DNA of 64,000 nt, from positions 12,287,511-12,351,510 of the forward strand of contig CM076956.1 in the NCBI GenBank assembly GCA_039566865.1, in the 5' to 3' direction. The notes beneath the pieces were generated by a model. It saw nothing but the letters and a program-made list of their open reading frames with translations, was not told the origin of the DNA and did no database searches. The translations under genes and the position numbers were made by a program. The first letter of the stretch is position 1. The number at the start of each line of letters is the position of its first letter. Positions 13,301-23,105 of the stretch are shown in pieces. The stretch comes from Aurelia coerulea. Its lineage: Eukaryota > Cnidaria > Scyphozoa > Semaeostomeae > Ulmaridae.

Positions 13301-16300
13301 TTTGTAGTTATTCTTGCAGCTATGTCCTGGATCATTTGGAGAGAATTAAGTTTGATTTTACCACAACGACCCCAAACCGAGTAGCAATAACTGAAATGTG
13401 ACTCAACAATTCCTCCATACATTAGATTAACCTGAAGATACTTGACAGGGATCTTTTAAATTTTTATATGCTAAAGTGAATCGGCTCTTGAATTATCTCG
13501 TAAGTTTCATTTGATCTTAAAAGTAACTTTCTTTCGAGTATATTTCAGTATTTTTCATGTCATTTTCCAGTGCTAAGCTTTCTTTTTTATAACCAAGGAG
13601 TCCAGTTTTTTATTAAGAGTATCTTACGAATTATACACGTGTATTTTTACATTTGTAACGGTAATTCTTGAACCAATCCTCCCGAAAATATAAACTAACC
13701 ATTATTATTGAATGTGAGGGTATGTAAAATAGCTCATTTATGGCCTGCGTGGGACCTCAACTGTGCACGCAGGTTACTCATTTACAGTTAAACCCTGCTA
13801 CTAAAATAGACTGGAAAAATATAAACTTTCAATCAAATGTCCTCTTTACATTTTCAGATGAATAGGGCGATTCCATAACTCATCATGATTTCTTCAAATG
13901 TTTCAATTGTAGGACGATCTCGTATCAATATTATCATCGAAAGAAAAGGCAGATTTGAAGGAGAAATTTCGAGTGCTGGACTTGGATAACGACGGACGAA
14001 TAACAGAGTTCGAAGCACAAAAAGTCTTCAGTGATTGGTTTGGTAAACTGTCAGTGACTCAAGATGATCGGTAAGCTATGTGATAGCATCTTGCTTTGAA
14101 ATTTGATTTTATTTGAAACTTGGATCGCAAAAAAGCCCAAAATCAGATACAGTGGTTCCTATGAGAAACGGATATAAGAAACTGTAGCCTGCCATCATAA
14201 AAGGGAATATTGTCTCCCTTTATCAGAAACGGGACAGCCTGGTTTATTTCAATTTCCTATAAAATGACGAAAGGACCAAAATAATTTTTATTGCAATCTT
14301 ACATTTACATTTTTGGCCATTCCATTGCTCATCAAAAGTTTGAAGTTTTTCAATTTTTCAGAGGAATTCCTTTTATTTAATGAGCCATTCCACATTTGAG
14401 GCCCAACGGACTCACGACTATTTGAACCAAAAGTTACTTGAGTTGGTCTTAGATAATTTAAGTCATAAGGCTTTCCGGAAGAATAGTGCGAAGATCTGAG
14501 CTTGAAGGAATTTTTCATAAATGGTGGATTTAGATTATTCATTCTTTTGTAAATTTGAATGCAGAGAGTTCTTTGACGCGAGACTTGCATTTTCCTCTTC
14601 TTGACATTTGGAGTGAATCATTATATGAGCTCTTATGATCATTGTAAAAAAGTCTTAGTGCGCGCTCTTGTAGCTTTTCAATATTCTGAAGGGATTCTGA
14701 AGCGATTTCATGGGAGAAAAATACCAAACTAACTGACAATAATTGAAGTTAGAATAAACAAAGCTTTGCACTAGTAACTTTTTCTGCTCAAATCTAATAA
14801 ATGATCGTCATCTTTTCAGAACATTTAGTTTTATAGCAGCTTTTGTTCACAAAAATTTGATATGTGTAGCAAAGCTCCAATTGTTATCCAGAGTTACGCC
14901 CAGAAGTTTTTCAATTTCTTCTGATTTATGATTTGATGACCTTGACATTGTCTCCATTAGTATTTTTCCGCCCCTTCCTTACCATGAAATTTCTCAGCGT
15001 TTGCAATAATGTCATTTTGTTCAATATTCAAATCAATATTTGATATATTCAAATAAAAACATTAAATGCAAAACAAACAGTGAACACGAAAACATTAAGA
15101 AATTTTCTTCTGATTCACCTGGTATGCAGACTTGCTCCACGTGTATTAAGTCAACTTTAATAAGTCTATCTATCTGAAAGTAAAACACTTTTTTTGACGG
15201 AGTAGACCCCTGGGGGGGCACTCAGCACATGCACATACGGGGAGGTAAGTCCGATATTTTTGGGTCAGAATATTGCCGAAAGTGATATTTTTGGGTCCAA
15301 ATAAATTGAAATTATGTTTTTGATATTTTTGGGCATCAAATATTGTATAAATGATGTTTCTGGGCTCTCTAGAGGCAATCCTGGCCTCAATTTGCATTGT
15401 TTCAGGATCTTTTATGTTCGTTTATAGATGTCAAGGTATAAAATGAGCTGATATTTTTGGGCTGTAATGAAGCTAAACTGATATTTTTGGGGTTCCTGAA
15501 AATTTCTCGGACTGACCCCCCCATATGTGTATGTGCCGAGTGTCCCCCCTGGGAAGTAGACTTAGGCAAGTCTACCTGGTATGCAGAATTTATTAAAGGG
15601 GCAAGGTTTTTGTAAACAATCAGAAAGTACGGGACAACCCGCGCACGTGACTAGAGTCTTGGGTCTTTAATGGCGGCCAGTTTCATCGCAGCTTCTTCGT
15701 AAGTTTGATTGCAGTGCTTTCTTGTCTATGCCCATGAAATATGATGGAACTTTTGATATCCATTAAACTTTCAAATATTCGGCGTTAGAAAAATAGAACA
15801 AATCCTCCACCAAAGCTTCGATCACCAAGATTGTCGCAGATACTTTGGATTACTAGGGTAGGGTGGGGCAATTTGGGCCTACGGGGTAGAGTGGGTCTAC
15901 TGAGCTTTTTGCTAGAAATATCCTTTCTCGTTAAATGGAAGGAAGGTTGGCTATTTTTCTTTTGATGTCTACATGATAAACTGTTTTTTTGCATAAAACA
16001 TTCGTCTTAGATGTATTTCCTCTCGTTTTATAAAATAACTTTACTGAACGGCCTATTGTGCAAGAATCTCAAAGCCCAGGAAAACTTTCTCTGCTTTTCT
16101 GGTCAATCTAATGACCATGAGGTGAGAGTTTGGTCACTTACAAATGAAATAACGTTTATTTCAAAGTCATTGACGCGATCGTTCTTTTTATATTTATTTT
16201 TTTACCAGGTGGGGTAATGTGGGCCTACTGAGAATTCAGCCATCATTCAAATTCAACGAAGCCTTGAATCGCTTAAATTTTCGCACTTATATTCATCTTG

Positions 16301-19300
16301 CCACGTTGCTTTCTGTCTAAAATGCGAAAATGGGTTTCCTATTACCGCAGTTGCTGTCTTGTAACCAAAAAATTGGAGTAAACATACTGAAACCATTTTT
16401 ATTTGACTGTTATTATCAAATTCGATCACTGACTTGCAAATCACAACGATGGCGGATCACAGCATAATGACCGTAGTTTTAGTTTCGTCGCGGGAACGGG
16501 ATTGCTTGCGATAAAAGGCAAAGCTTGTGATTTTATTGAATAGAGAATAGTTGAGAAAGGTAATTCCATTAATTTTGCTAATCATTTATCCTTTCGCATT
16601 CCAATATTGTACAAGTTTTGAAAATAGGCCCACTTTTCCCGCTCGTCGGAAAAAATGGGCCCATTTTAGTTGCCATAAGAGAAAATTTTTTAAAAATATT
16701 TAACTGCCTTTGTCAGAGCTGAGATTTTTTCCCAAGAAACAAGAAGCACTGAATGTCAATTAAACGAAGCTTTTGAAATTGTTTGCATTTTATTGTCGTT
16801 TTACCAGCTATCCATTTTGAGATTTCACTCATTTTAGACCCATATTACCCCACCCTACCCTATCCTCTTATGCAAAATCGCCATCAGCTATGTCGTGTTA
16901 AGCCTAAACACATTCGATGATTTGACACGCACAGACACGCAGAGAGGACGGGTTGTACAGCCCCTTTAAATTGCAACCAAACTCTTGATTATAAAACAGA
17001 GAGGAAATAAAGAAATGAGCTGAAATATCCATGACTTTTCCTAATTTTTAATTGGCAATTAAATTTTAGACTTTCAATTGTCATAATTTAAGTCACGTGA
17101 CCAGCAGATACCCATATTTGGAGAGTAGTCACAAAGAAAATCACAAAAACACTCATAATCTCTGTCTTAACTTTAATGAAGCTGTGCTTGGTACCAAACG
17201 ATTCCCCTTGCAAAGTACTTTCGTTTGATATATACATTATTCATATTTGCTGACATCAGCAAATTATAGATTCCATGACGTCATGTAAATTGATGACGTC
17301 ATATATCTAACAAAGAAAGACAAAATTTTTAAATTTTGATATAAATCGATGGATAAACATATTTTCTTCACTTTTAAGTAGATTATTGAGGTTTTGATAC
17401 ATTTTATCTGAAATAATTAGGACTGTTTGTGTTTTCAGTACTGAAGCTTATATCTGACATGGTCCTATTGGTTGGTCGCTTGGCAACAAACCACGTGACC
17501 AATTAGGATTAAAGTCTATAATTAGACTCCTAATAGATGTAATTACTATTGTACGAAGTTACAATGGCATACTATTTATGGTTTTGGAGATAATTAGGGG
17601 GGGGCATTTTTTGCCCCCCCCCCAGGCAGTGGTCTGACCCTATGAGCCCGGTACAATAGGGTTAAATCATGTTGTTATCGTTTCAGGGACGTTGCCAATA
17701 GCAGAACGAGGAGAATGAATAAGAAGATTAGCAATCTTACTGTAATGAATATTGCACAGAGTTCGACAATGCTTGTCATGGAAGCAGATGCAGATAGAAA
17801 CAGGTAAGCCTTTCCATCTTATCAGCAAAATTGCCGGATAATATTATGAACAGAGTATCTTATCAGTAATTAACTTATCAGTAATTAATCGTATTTGTAG
17901 CTTTTTGTAGTTGTTTATTTGATTGCTATTTTCTTGCATGTCTTTATGTTAATGGCCATAGGGTAGTCATTGTCTTTTGCTCCTTGTGGTAACGTCCCTG
18001 TAGTGTTGCATAATTTGTAAAGTAACTAGAAAGTATAGTAGGATGTAGTATTATCATTCTTTTAATATTAATACATCAGCTGGAAAGCGCAGTCTCACGA
18101 TAAATCGGAGGGCAAGAACGACGACAATTAGAACCATTTTTTTATATTTAATATTGATTATTTCAACATTTCCATTGTTCCATTTCCATATGAAATATCA
18201 CGTGAAATTGGCATGCCCCCCGCAAAGCCGCTGTACTTCCATTGACGCATTCCCTTCAATGCTGAAACATGGCTGCACATAAAAGCTGATTTTTCTATTT
18301 GTACGTACAAATAAGTGTGTTGGGATAAATGATAAAGCTTTCTCGTTGTTTGCTTGAAGTTTCTAATTGCCCTTCTTTACAAATACTAAGTAATTATAGT
18401 TACTTTACAGATGGTTATTTCTTTACATTTCTCATGTTGCTAATGTTTTGTTACATTAAATTCTCAAATATTTGGCTGGTAACGCCATGTCAGTTACGTT
18501 CTCTGACATTTTTAGAAATTATCCTTCTTTTGCTAACTGATTGCAGGACTTTTGAAGATTTAATTAATGGCTGTACGTATTCTTATAGCAGATCAAATAG
18601 TTAATTGGCATTTTGCAAAATATGTCTGAAAAGTCTAAAAGCTTATCCATTACTTAATTCCCAAACTGCCTTGTTTATTGTTTCCTAGGTACTTTCTGTT
18701 TTGGGGGTTCTTCCTCCTTTAATAACATATTCATTAACAACAAGGACAGATTTTGTAACTCAATAGCATAAGTTGCTTTTGTTGACACCTGAATTCAAAG
18801 CGATCAGCGATTGCCGACAAAAGAAATTCTCTCAACCAGTAATTCAAAACAAACAAAGCCGCAAAAGTTTCTCTGAAACCCAGGTAGCTAGATCGCTTGT
18901 TGTGCATTCCAGAAATTGTTTTTAAGAGCAAATATGATCATATATCGAAAGAAGAAGGATATATCTACATATCTACCTCGGGCATTTCATTTCTTTGCTT
19001 CAGAAGCTGAGCAGTAAGTGTTTCAATTACACCCAAAAGATAAGAGAAGTGAACTGCCTCCCAATCGGCTTTTGAACCAAGTAAATAAATGCCCGTGGCA
19101 GATATGTAGATATTTCCTTTTTCTTTCGCTCTTTGCTCATGTTTGCTCTTAAAAACAATTTCTGGAATGCACAACGAGCTAGCTAGCTACCTTGGTTTCA
19201 GAGAAACTTTTGCGGCTTTGCTTGTATTGAATTTTGGGTTGAGAGAAGTTCCTTTGTCTGCGATCGCTAATCGCTTTGAATTGCGATTTCAATAAAAAAC

Positions 19301-20467
19301 TACTCATGCTATTTTGTCTTACAAAATCTGTCCTTGTTTCCATTAACATATCTGTAAGGCTATTCTTAAATTCTGCTCTGCACAGTAAACCATTTGTTTA
19401 AATATTCATTAACAAATGTTTTTGTCTCTATCTTGATAATATCTGTTTGACTATGAATAGCTTGTTAGCTCTAAATTCAATTAGGTATGAAATGAACCGT
19501 GCATGATTCGAAACGTACTGGACTGCCGATGTTATTTTGATTAACCAAACCATGATTTGAATGTTGATGTCCGGCCTTTTGGCCTTTATTACACAATATC
19601 TGTGTCAGATAATTCAGTGATAAGTTAGATTGTTTGTCATCTTTCCCTTGGCCTTATGGTCTAAAGTAAATTCGATATCTTGGTGCTAAACTTTGGAATA
19701 CATTACGACCATTACCAGTGGAACTCCGAAATGCTTCATCAAAAATATCATTCAAAACAAAACTAAAAATTTTCTTATTGAAAAATGTCAACCGATGAAT
19801 CTACACTGCCACAATTTCTGTTATGCATAATTATTTAAATTCATCTAAATACACCTGATATTATCTTAGGATAGGGGGGGGGGGGGGCTCTCTCCACGAT
19901 TAGTTTACCTATTGAGAGAGCTACTCCTTTAAGTAATTCCCTGTATACAATTTATTTAGTTCCTCCGTGTATTTGTATATTGTATTAAGTTTTGGTATTA
20001 CTGTATTAATTTTTGTAACTTATCTTTTATCTTTGTAGTATAGTCATGTGTTTGTATAGCTAGTAGTTAGGACTATAAATTGTATATAGTGGAATTTAAA
20101 ATATATGAACTGAACTGAACTGAACTGAGCCTTACGATTCATCATGAGGTTGCGCTTTCCACCTTACAAGTCTTGCTCTAATCTTTCTTACTAATCACTA
20201 ATCATTGAATTCTTCTGCCGCTAAGTGATCAATTCCTTTACATCCAAAGTCTGTTCACATTGCGTCTAATTTTGTCGTTGAAATTTTCTTGTATTTTTAC
20301 CAAGTATACCGTCTTTTTGCAGATACGTCGACTGGGATGAGTTTCTACAAAATGAAGCCCTGTACGTTATTGCATCGCGTCCCAATATTCCTATGCCAGC
20401 ACTGATGCGAGATCAAAAACATTCGAGGGATACAAAACTTGAATCACATAGAGAGGCTTCGCCCTAA
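7119..20467 (+). CDS. PHF24: PHF24/GINIP-like PHD finger and EF-hand protein (5' end missing)
   Basis: Seven exons join in phase: 7119-7310, 8605-8683, 10921-11027, 12285-12377, 13913-14070, 17687-17803 and 20323-20467 (891 nt; 296 aa plus stop). Residues 7-64 form a PHD finger with Cys4-His-Cys3 ligands C7, C10, C22, C25, H30, C33, C61 and C64. The LLLTEDEM helix follows, then EF-hand loops at 131-142, 180-191 and 244-255. Order and key stretches (LLLTE-E-M, the W-FL-HES block, YVDW--FLQ-E-LY-, A-RPN) match vertebrate PHF24 (KIAA1045/GINIP), a neuronal protein that binds active inhibitory G-alpha and modulates GABA-B signalling. Vertebrate PHF24 has about 100 N-terminal residues before the PHD finger that are not found here. 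Orthology is strongly supported; function in this animal is inferred. Confidence 0.85.
7311..8604. other. PHF24: PHF24 intron 1
   Basis: Intron with no other gene. It holds a dispersed repeat at about 7838-7925 and a G12 run near 8489. Confidence 0.5.
7838..7925. repeat. Dispersed ~90-bp repeat, copy 1
   Basis: Contains TATCGCTATTGATAGACTGA and a nearby GACTCATGGAC block; a second copy in the same orientation lies at about 62134-62215. It includes short complementary halves (GTAG...CTAC). Confidence 0.6.
8605..8683 (+). CDS. PHF24: PHF24-like exon: first EF-hand entering helix
   Basis: The acceptor is ATTTTCAG and the donor is CAAG|GTATAT; phase runs from 0 to 1. It encodes SNLSLLLTEDEMHEI and the first half of a degenerate EF loop rich in Asp (DDYDANQ) that continues in the next exon. 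Confidence 0.8.
8814..9355. mobile_element. TA-flanked inverted-repeat element, mariner-like MITE
   Basis: Begins CCGGGTGTCCCAAATAAGTA and ends with the near complement TACTTTTTTGGGACACCCGG. TA lies on both sides (8812-8813, 9356-9357), as expected for Tc1/mariner insertions. About 542 bp, with no transposase frame. It sits in PHF24 intron 2. Confidence 0.75.
9457..9842. repeat. 386-bp dispersed repeat, copy 1
   Basis: Begins ATTACCTGACTGATG and ends with a hairpin (ACTAACCGG...CCGGTTAGT, about 9706-9834). A second copy is at 40994-41381. The end of this copy was the target of the fold-back element that follows. Confidence 0.75.
9843..10443. mobile_element. 601-bp fold-back hAT-like element, copy 1
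   Basis: The termini AACAAGAGCAGATTTTGTA and complement extend inward as arms of about 260 bp. The element is bounded by the perfect 8-bp duplication ATGCGCAT (9835-9842 and 10444-10451). The paralogous repeat at 41374-41381 keeps the single, unfilled ATGCGCAT site. No transposase. The arms carry a frame reading FGETFAALFVLNYWLRE that recurs in the sister copies, most likely by descent. Confidence 0.85.
10921..11027 (+). CDS. PHF24: PHF24-like exon: end of first EF-hand
   Basis: The acceptor is CTTTATCAG and the donor is GAG|GTAACG; phase runs from 1 to 0. It encodes DTQISLEEYIQYTEKHYK and a charged helix. The loop has extra residues compared with a 12-residue EF loop, so this first hand is probably not a canonical calcium site. 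Confidence 0.8.
11594..12198. mobile_element. Fold-back hAT-like element, copy 2
   Basis: Same terminal sequence and arms as the element at 9843-10443, older, with a distinct middle shared with the copy at 18739. Flanks CTCTAGCC and CTTTAGGC agree at six of eight bases, a decayed target duplication. It ends about 85 bp before PHF24 exon 4. Confidence 0.75.
12285..12377 (+). CDS. PHF24: PHF24-like exon: second EF-hand
   Basis: The acceptor is CATTCCAG and the donor is AAA|GTAAGT; phase 0 to 0. The loop DKDKTGLIDWWE has the canonical ligand pattern (D1, D3, T5, D9, E12) and is followed by FLNHES, a block shared with vertebrate PHF24. Confidence 0.85.
12990..13450 (-). pseudogene. Non-LTR reverse transcriptase C-terminal fragment
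   Basis: Read on the minus strand, this gives the end of a CR1/L2-type reverse transcriptase: VESHFSYCYSVWG, then NSLQMIQDIAARITTKSPYD, then LAPHYL and a late trace of the block normally read as RGAxLWN. It has stops and frameshifts. The 5' part is missing, as usual for truncated insertions. It lies in PHF24 intron 4. Confidence 0.7.
13913..14070 (+). CDS. PHF24: PHF24-like exon: third EF-hand
   Basis: The acceptor is AATTGTAG and the donor is CG|GTAAGC; phase runs from 0 to 2. The loop DLDNDGRITEFE is a textbook EF-hand with D1, D3, D5, G6 and E12. The exiting helix ends in SDWFGKL. Confidence 0.85.
14285..14990 (-). pseudogene. Second non-LTR reverse transcriptase fragment
   Basis: Minus-strand pieces in several frames give EEIEKLLGVTLDNNWSF, then IEKLQERALRLFYNDHKSSY, then TLCIQIYKRMNNLNPPFMK, QVTFGSNS and VGPQMWN. 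These are successive blocks of the RT C-terminal region of CR1-like elements. Internal frameshifts make it dead. It lies in PHF24 intron 5. Confidence 0.8.
15208..15552. mobile_element. hAT-like MITE with TATTTTTGGG internal repeats
   Basis: Ends GGGGGGCACTCAGCACATGC and GCCGAGTGTCCCCCC are inverted over about 45 bp. AGTAGAC flanks both sides (15201-15207 and 15555-15561; eight bases with one mismatch if extended). The interior repeats TATTTTTGGG about six times at irregular spacing. No coding capacity. Confidence 0.65.
15597..16965. mobile_element. TTAA-flanked element, interrupted by a nested insertion
   Basis: Short termini AGGGGC / GCCCCT sit next to TTAA at 15593-15596 and 16966-16969, the target of piggyBac-type transposons. 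Subterminal blocks with ACAACCCG are also inverted. A 1-kb TA-flanked element occupies its centre. The short termini keep confidence moderate. Confidence 0.5.
15856..16860. mobile_element. TA-flanked inverted-repeat element, ~1 kb
   Basis: Termini GGGTAGGGTGGGGCAATTTG and complement (ending CACCCTACCC), with TA immediately outside (15854-15855, 16861-16862). Internal copies of the terminal motif occur near 16205. No transposase frame. Nested inside a TTAA-flanked element in PHF24 intron 5. Confidence 0.65.
16970..17686. other. PHF24: PHF24 intron 5, 3' part
   Basis: No gene. Around 17595-17625 there is a self-complementary run of G8, CATTTTTTG, C10 that could form a strong hairpin. Two CACGTGAC motifs lie near 17094 and 17491. 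Confidence 0.4.
17687..17803 (+). CDS. PHF24: PHF24-like exon: linker and start of fourth EF loop
   Basis: The acceptor is CGTTTCAG and the donor is AG|GTAAGC; phase 2 to 2. A basic linker (SRTRRMNKK) leads into EADADRNR, whose Asp residues begin an EF loop completed by the last exon. Confidence 0.8.
17804..18738. other. PHF24: PHF24 intron 6, 5' part
   Basis: AT-rich intron sequence with no repeat family or coding segment that I recognise. Confidence 0.4.
18739..19339. mobile_element. 601-bp fold-back hAT-like element, copy 3
   Basis: Starts AACAAGGACAGATTTTGTAA and ends with its complement. Flanked by TCATTAAC (18731-18738) and CCATTAAC (19340-19347), an 8-bp duplication with one mismatch. 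Same length as the copy at 9843. Its middle is shared with the copy at 11594. Confidence 0.85.
19660..20128 (+). mobile_element. 3' end of a CR1-like retrotransposon
   Basis: Broken plus-strand coding reads TLEYITTITSGTPKCFIKNI, a late RT C-terminal block. A 3' UTR with a G14 run near 19876 follows, then a terminal (ACTGA)n tail at about 20105-20128. A short tandem tail is typical of CR1/L2 insertions. 5'-truncated; in PHF24 intron 6. Confidence 0.7.
20323..20467 (+). CDS. PHF24: PHF24-like last exon
   Basis: The acceptor is TTTTTGCAG. It encodes YVDWDEFLQNEALYVIASRP, the strongest match to the PHF24 C terminus, then about 27 residues not seen in vertebrates. The final two sense codons and the TAA (20465-20467) lie in the inverted terminus of a hairpin element. 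Confidence 0.85.
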
Positions 20468-20614
20468 ATGGTCGGCTTTCTAACAAAAATTTACTGGCAT
20501 CAGCACATAATTTTCACGCACTTTCCTGCAAATCGAGGCCCGAACTCCTTTTGAAACGAAGTTTTTGCAGCGCGGTCAGATGTGACGAAATATGTTAGCC
20601 GACCATTTAGGGCG
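20460..20614. mobile_element. Hairpin MITE overlapping the PHF24 stop codon
   Basis: CGCCCTAAATGGTCGGC (20460-20476) is exactly complementary to GCCGACCATTTAGGGCG (20598-20614). The first copy supplies the last codons and the TAA of PHF24; the rest becomes 3' UTR. Target duplication is not clear. Confidence 0.7.
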
Positions 20615-20869
20615 ATGCTCCTCTACCAGCCTATCGATGTAAGAACTATCGTATGGTACTCCTCTGGCCCATTAATTTTTTCAAGTGGTACTGAAAGGGT
20701 TACGGGTTCTTTTCAAACAGCTGCCCCATTTTAAAGTTTGTATCTCATAGTCTATTCACATTGATTTTAGGCAGTGAAGTAAATTCTCTATCCTTTGATA
20801 TTTTGTAGATACTATTACTTTGTTTGAAACAACAACTCGCTGGATAATTGTTGCACAAAAGGTTTGTTT

Positions 20870-20875
20870 AATAAA
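20870..20875 (+). terminator. PHF24: Candidate polyadenylation signal of PHF24
   Basis: AATAAA about 400 nt after the stop codon, the first canonical hexamer downstream on this strand. Confidence 0.45.
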
Positions 20876-21486
20876 AATCTGCAACAAATAAGGGGTATTC
20901 ACCTACAAATAGATTGCAGCAACTAAAGAATAGTAAAAGGTTCTTATACCCGGGTTTTACAGTACTGTCAGAAAATTTATGAGTTTAAATCACTATGCAG
21001 GGATTTTGGCTGTTGTCGTCAAAGGTTTTGCGTCCCTATGAATGTGTATATTTACGAAATTTTGCTGCTTTATATCTCGAGCACTGATAATTGCGAGGGG
21101 CATTTCATTCATTCAAAACAGCGTACGAGATTTTTCAGAACAAAAGGATTTTTACAGATTTTTGGTGGATTTTTCTTGAACACAAAAAGTTTTTTGCAAC
21201 AGGCGTACGAGGTTTTTGTGAGTGAAATATCCTTCGGATAATTGATGGTGGCTTGTCTGCCCTGTTCGCCGGTAAAAATTGTATTTGATAAACATTGATG
21301 ATAAATTATATGAAGAAAATCGATGTACATAAAATGATTGCAAGATTGGAACAGTTTAAGTTTTGGAGAAAGAAAAAAGGAGTATCAACTGTGTTTTATT
21401 CTTCTTCGTCTTATTTAATGCAGATTTCGTACGAAGGAACTTTCATGTCTCATGCAACATGCAACTCTCGCGGCCATTACAAGTCA

Positions 21487-22090
21487 TTGATTTGATTTGA
21501 TTTGATTTGATTTGATTTGATTTGATTTGATTTTCATTTATTTCTTATTTTATCTTAAACATATTTACCCTGGGATACAATTCAGGCTAGTGATATTAAA
21601 CAACTGCTTTCCAATTGTCCCAGCTGAAAAACGAAGAAATAAATGGATGAATAAATAAATAGATAAATATACAAATAATAAACCTAAACGTTTTCAAGGC
21701 AGACGCAGAAGCCTATTTGCAACTTTCATATTAAATATCTAAGCCTGAAGAAGAAAAATTATACTTTTGATGCATATCAGCTTTCCTTGAATATTCTCAA
21801 TGCAAAGCTTTGATTTCGTTTTGAATGTCTGGACGAACGGGCTAATTTCGCTTCTGTTCTCAGTTGAGTTTATTCCATGCATCGGCCCCACGAGTAGCAA
21901 TTTGTGTTTGGCCATAACCTTTCTTCATTTTTGGTACGGCAAGATTGCATTTGGTATTGCGTAAAAACCTTAATCACAAAGCCAAAATTTGATTATACCA
22001 AAGGCGAAAATCGAGGATTTGTGCGAAGCTTCCTAAATTTGCTACAAATAGAGACATAACAAAAAATGTGATTAGGCCTATCAAAATTAT
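21487..22090 (-). mobile_element. 5'-truncated CR1-like element with (TCAAA)n tail
   Basis: On the minus strand the code reads RFLRNTKCNLAVPKMKKGYG, then IATRGADAWNKLN, the standard end of a non-LTR RT. A UTR follows and ends in (TCAAA)9, seen here as (TTTGA)n at 21487-21531. Stops disrupt the frame. Confidence 0.75.
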
Positions 22091-22199
22091 CAAGAAATTA
22101 TGCATCCCCAAAGGATTTTTGAATAGGGTAGACGTAGCTGTAAATGAAATGCTGCACTAAAAGTACAATACAAAGGAAAATGAATGTTAAGGCAACTAA

Positions 22200-23105
22200 A
22201 TATAGAAGGAGTAATACCCCCCCCCCCTCCATTTGCACTGCAACCCACGGGTGTCGAATGAGCCCGATTGTCCCCAACGAGGGGGCAACTCCTATAGGGG
22301 GCTTGGTAGTTATTACCCTGGATACCAGGCTCTCTAACATAAAATGGAGATTTCAGTTTCATGCTAGAGAGTCAGGTACCCAGGGTAGGTACATATGTTC
22401 CTCTGTGAATCCAGAGGGGGCACCCATAACCAGTTCAACATTTTCAAAATATCACCCCATAACCAGGGCAAAATTTGAAATATGACCCCATGACCAGGAC
22501 AAAATTCCCAAAAGTATCCCGACAAGACTATGTGACGTATCATGAGCATGATAATAGCAATAAATTGCTAGCATATACCTATAATAACGGCAAATCTCCG
22601 TAAAGACTCGTAAACTGGGCGAACTCCATGAAACATGCCCATAATCTGGGCAACAAAGTATCGCAAATTAACCCATATCTCGGGCTATATCAAGCCCCCA
22701 CAGAAGTTACCCCCCCCTCAATCCTTGAATGCTGCAGGTTCGACCAAAGGTGTCTAAAGCGGGGGGGGGGGGGGGTTCTTGGCAAAATTTTGGGTAGGGG
22801 TCTATTCAAAATGGTACTGTTGGCTGGACTAATTTTTACGAAAATGGTACCCTTGGCTAGACCAATTTTGACCATTTCCTGGACAACTGTTGTCAAATTT
22901 GTACCGAATATGATATCATGACCGTTTGCTAGACCGATATTGTAAAAAATGATACCCTTGGCTAGACCATATTAACCATGGCTAGACCGTTGCAAGGCCA
23001 AAATTGCAAAAAAGTATACCCTTGGCTAGACTAGAAGTCCGAACAAGTATACCCTTCGTCGCGGCACATCCTCAGGTACCTTTTGAAAAAGATCCCCCCC
23101 CCCAG
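22200..23105. repeat. Degenerate tandem repeats with C/G homopolymers
   Basis: Variants of ACCCTTGGCTAGACC and ACCAGGGCAAAATTTG recur many times at irregular spacing. The block is punctuated by runs of C11 to C12 near 22209 and 23092 and G14 near 22761. A short hairpin (TACCCTGGATACCAGG...GGTACCCAGGGTA) occurs at about 22313-22387. Non-coding. Confidence 0.55.

Noticed and set aside
9830..19174. Recurrent small frame reading like ETFAALFVLNYWLREFPLSAA in several places, with ATG starts
   Set aside because: All copies are in the arms of the same fold-back element, on either strand according to arm orientation. Shared descent explains them; there is no sign of a domain or of splicing.
22144..22485. 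113-aa plus-strand frame
   Set aside because: Runs through homopolymer-rich degenerate repeats; codon content is repeat-driven.
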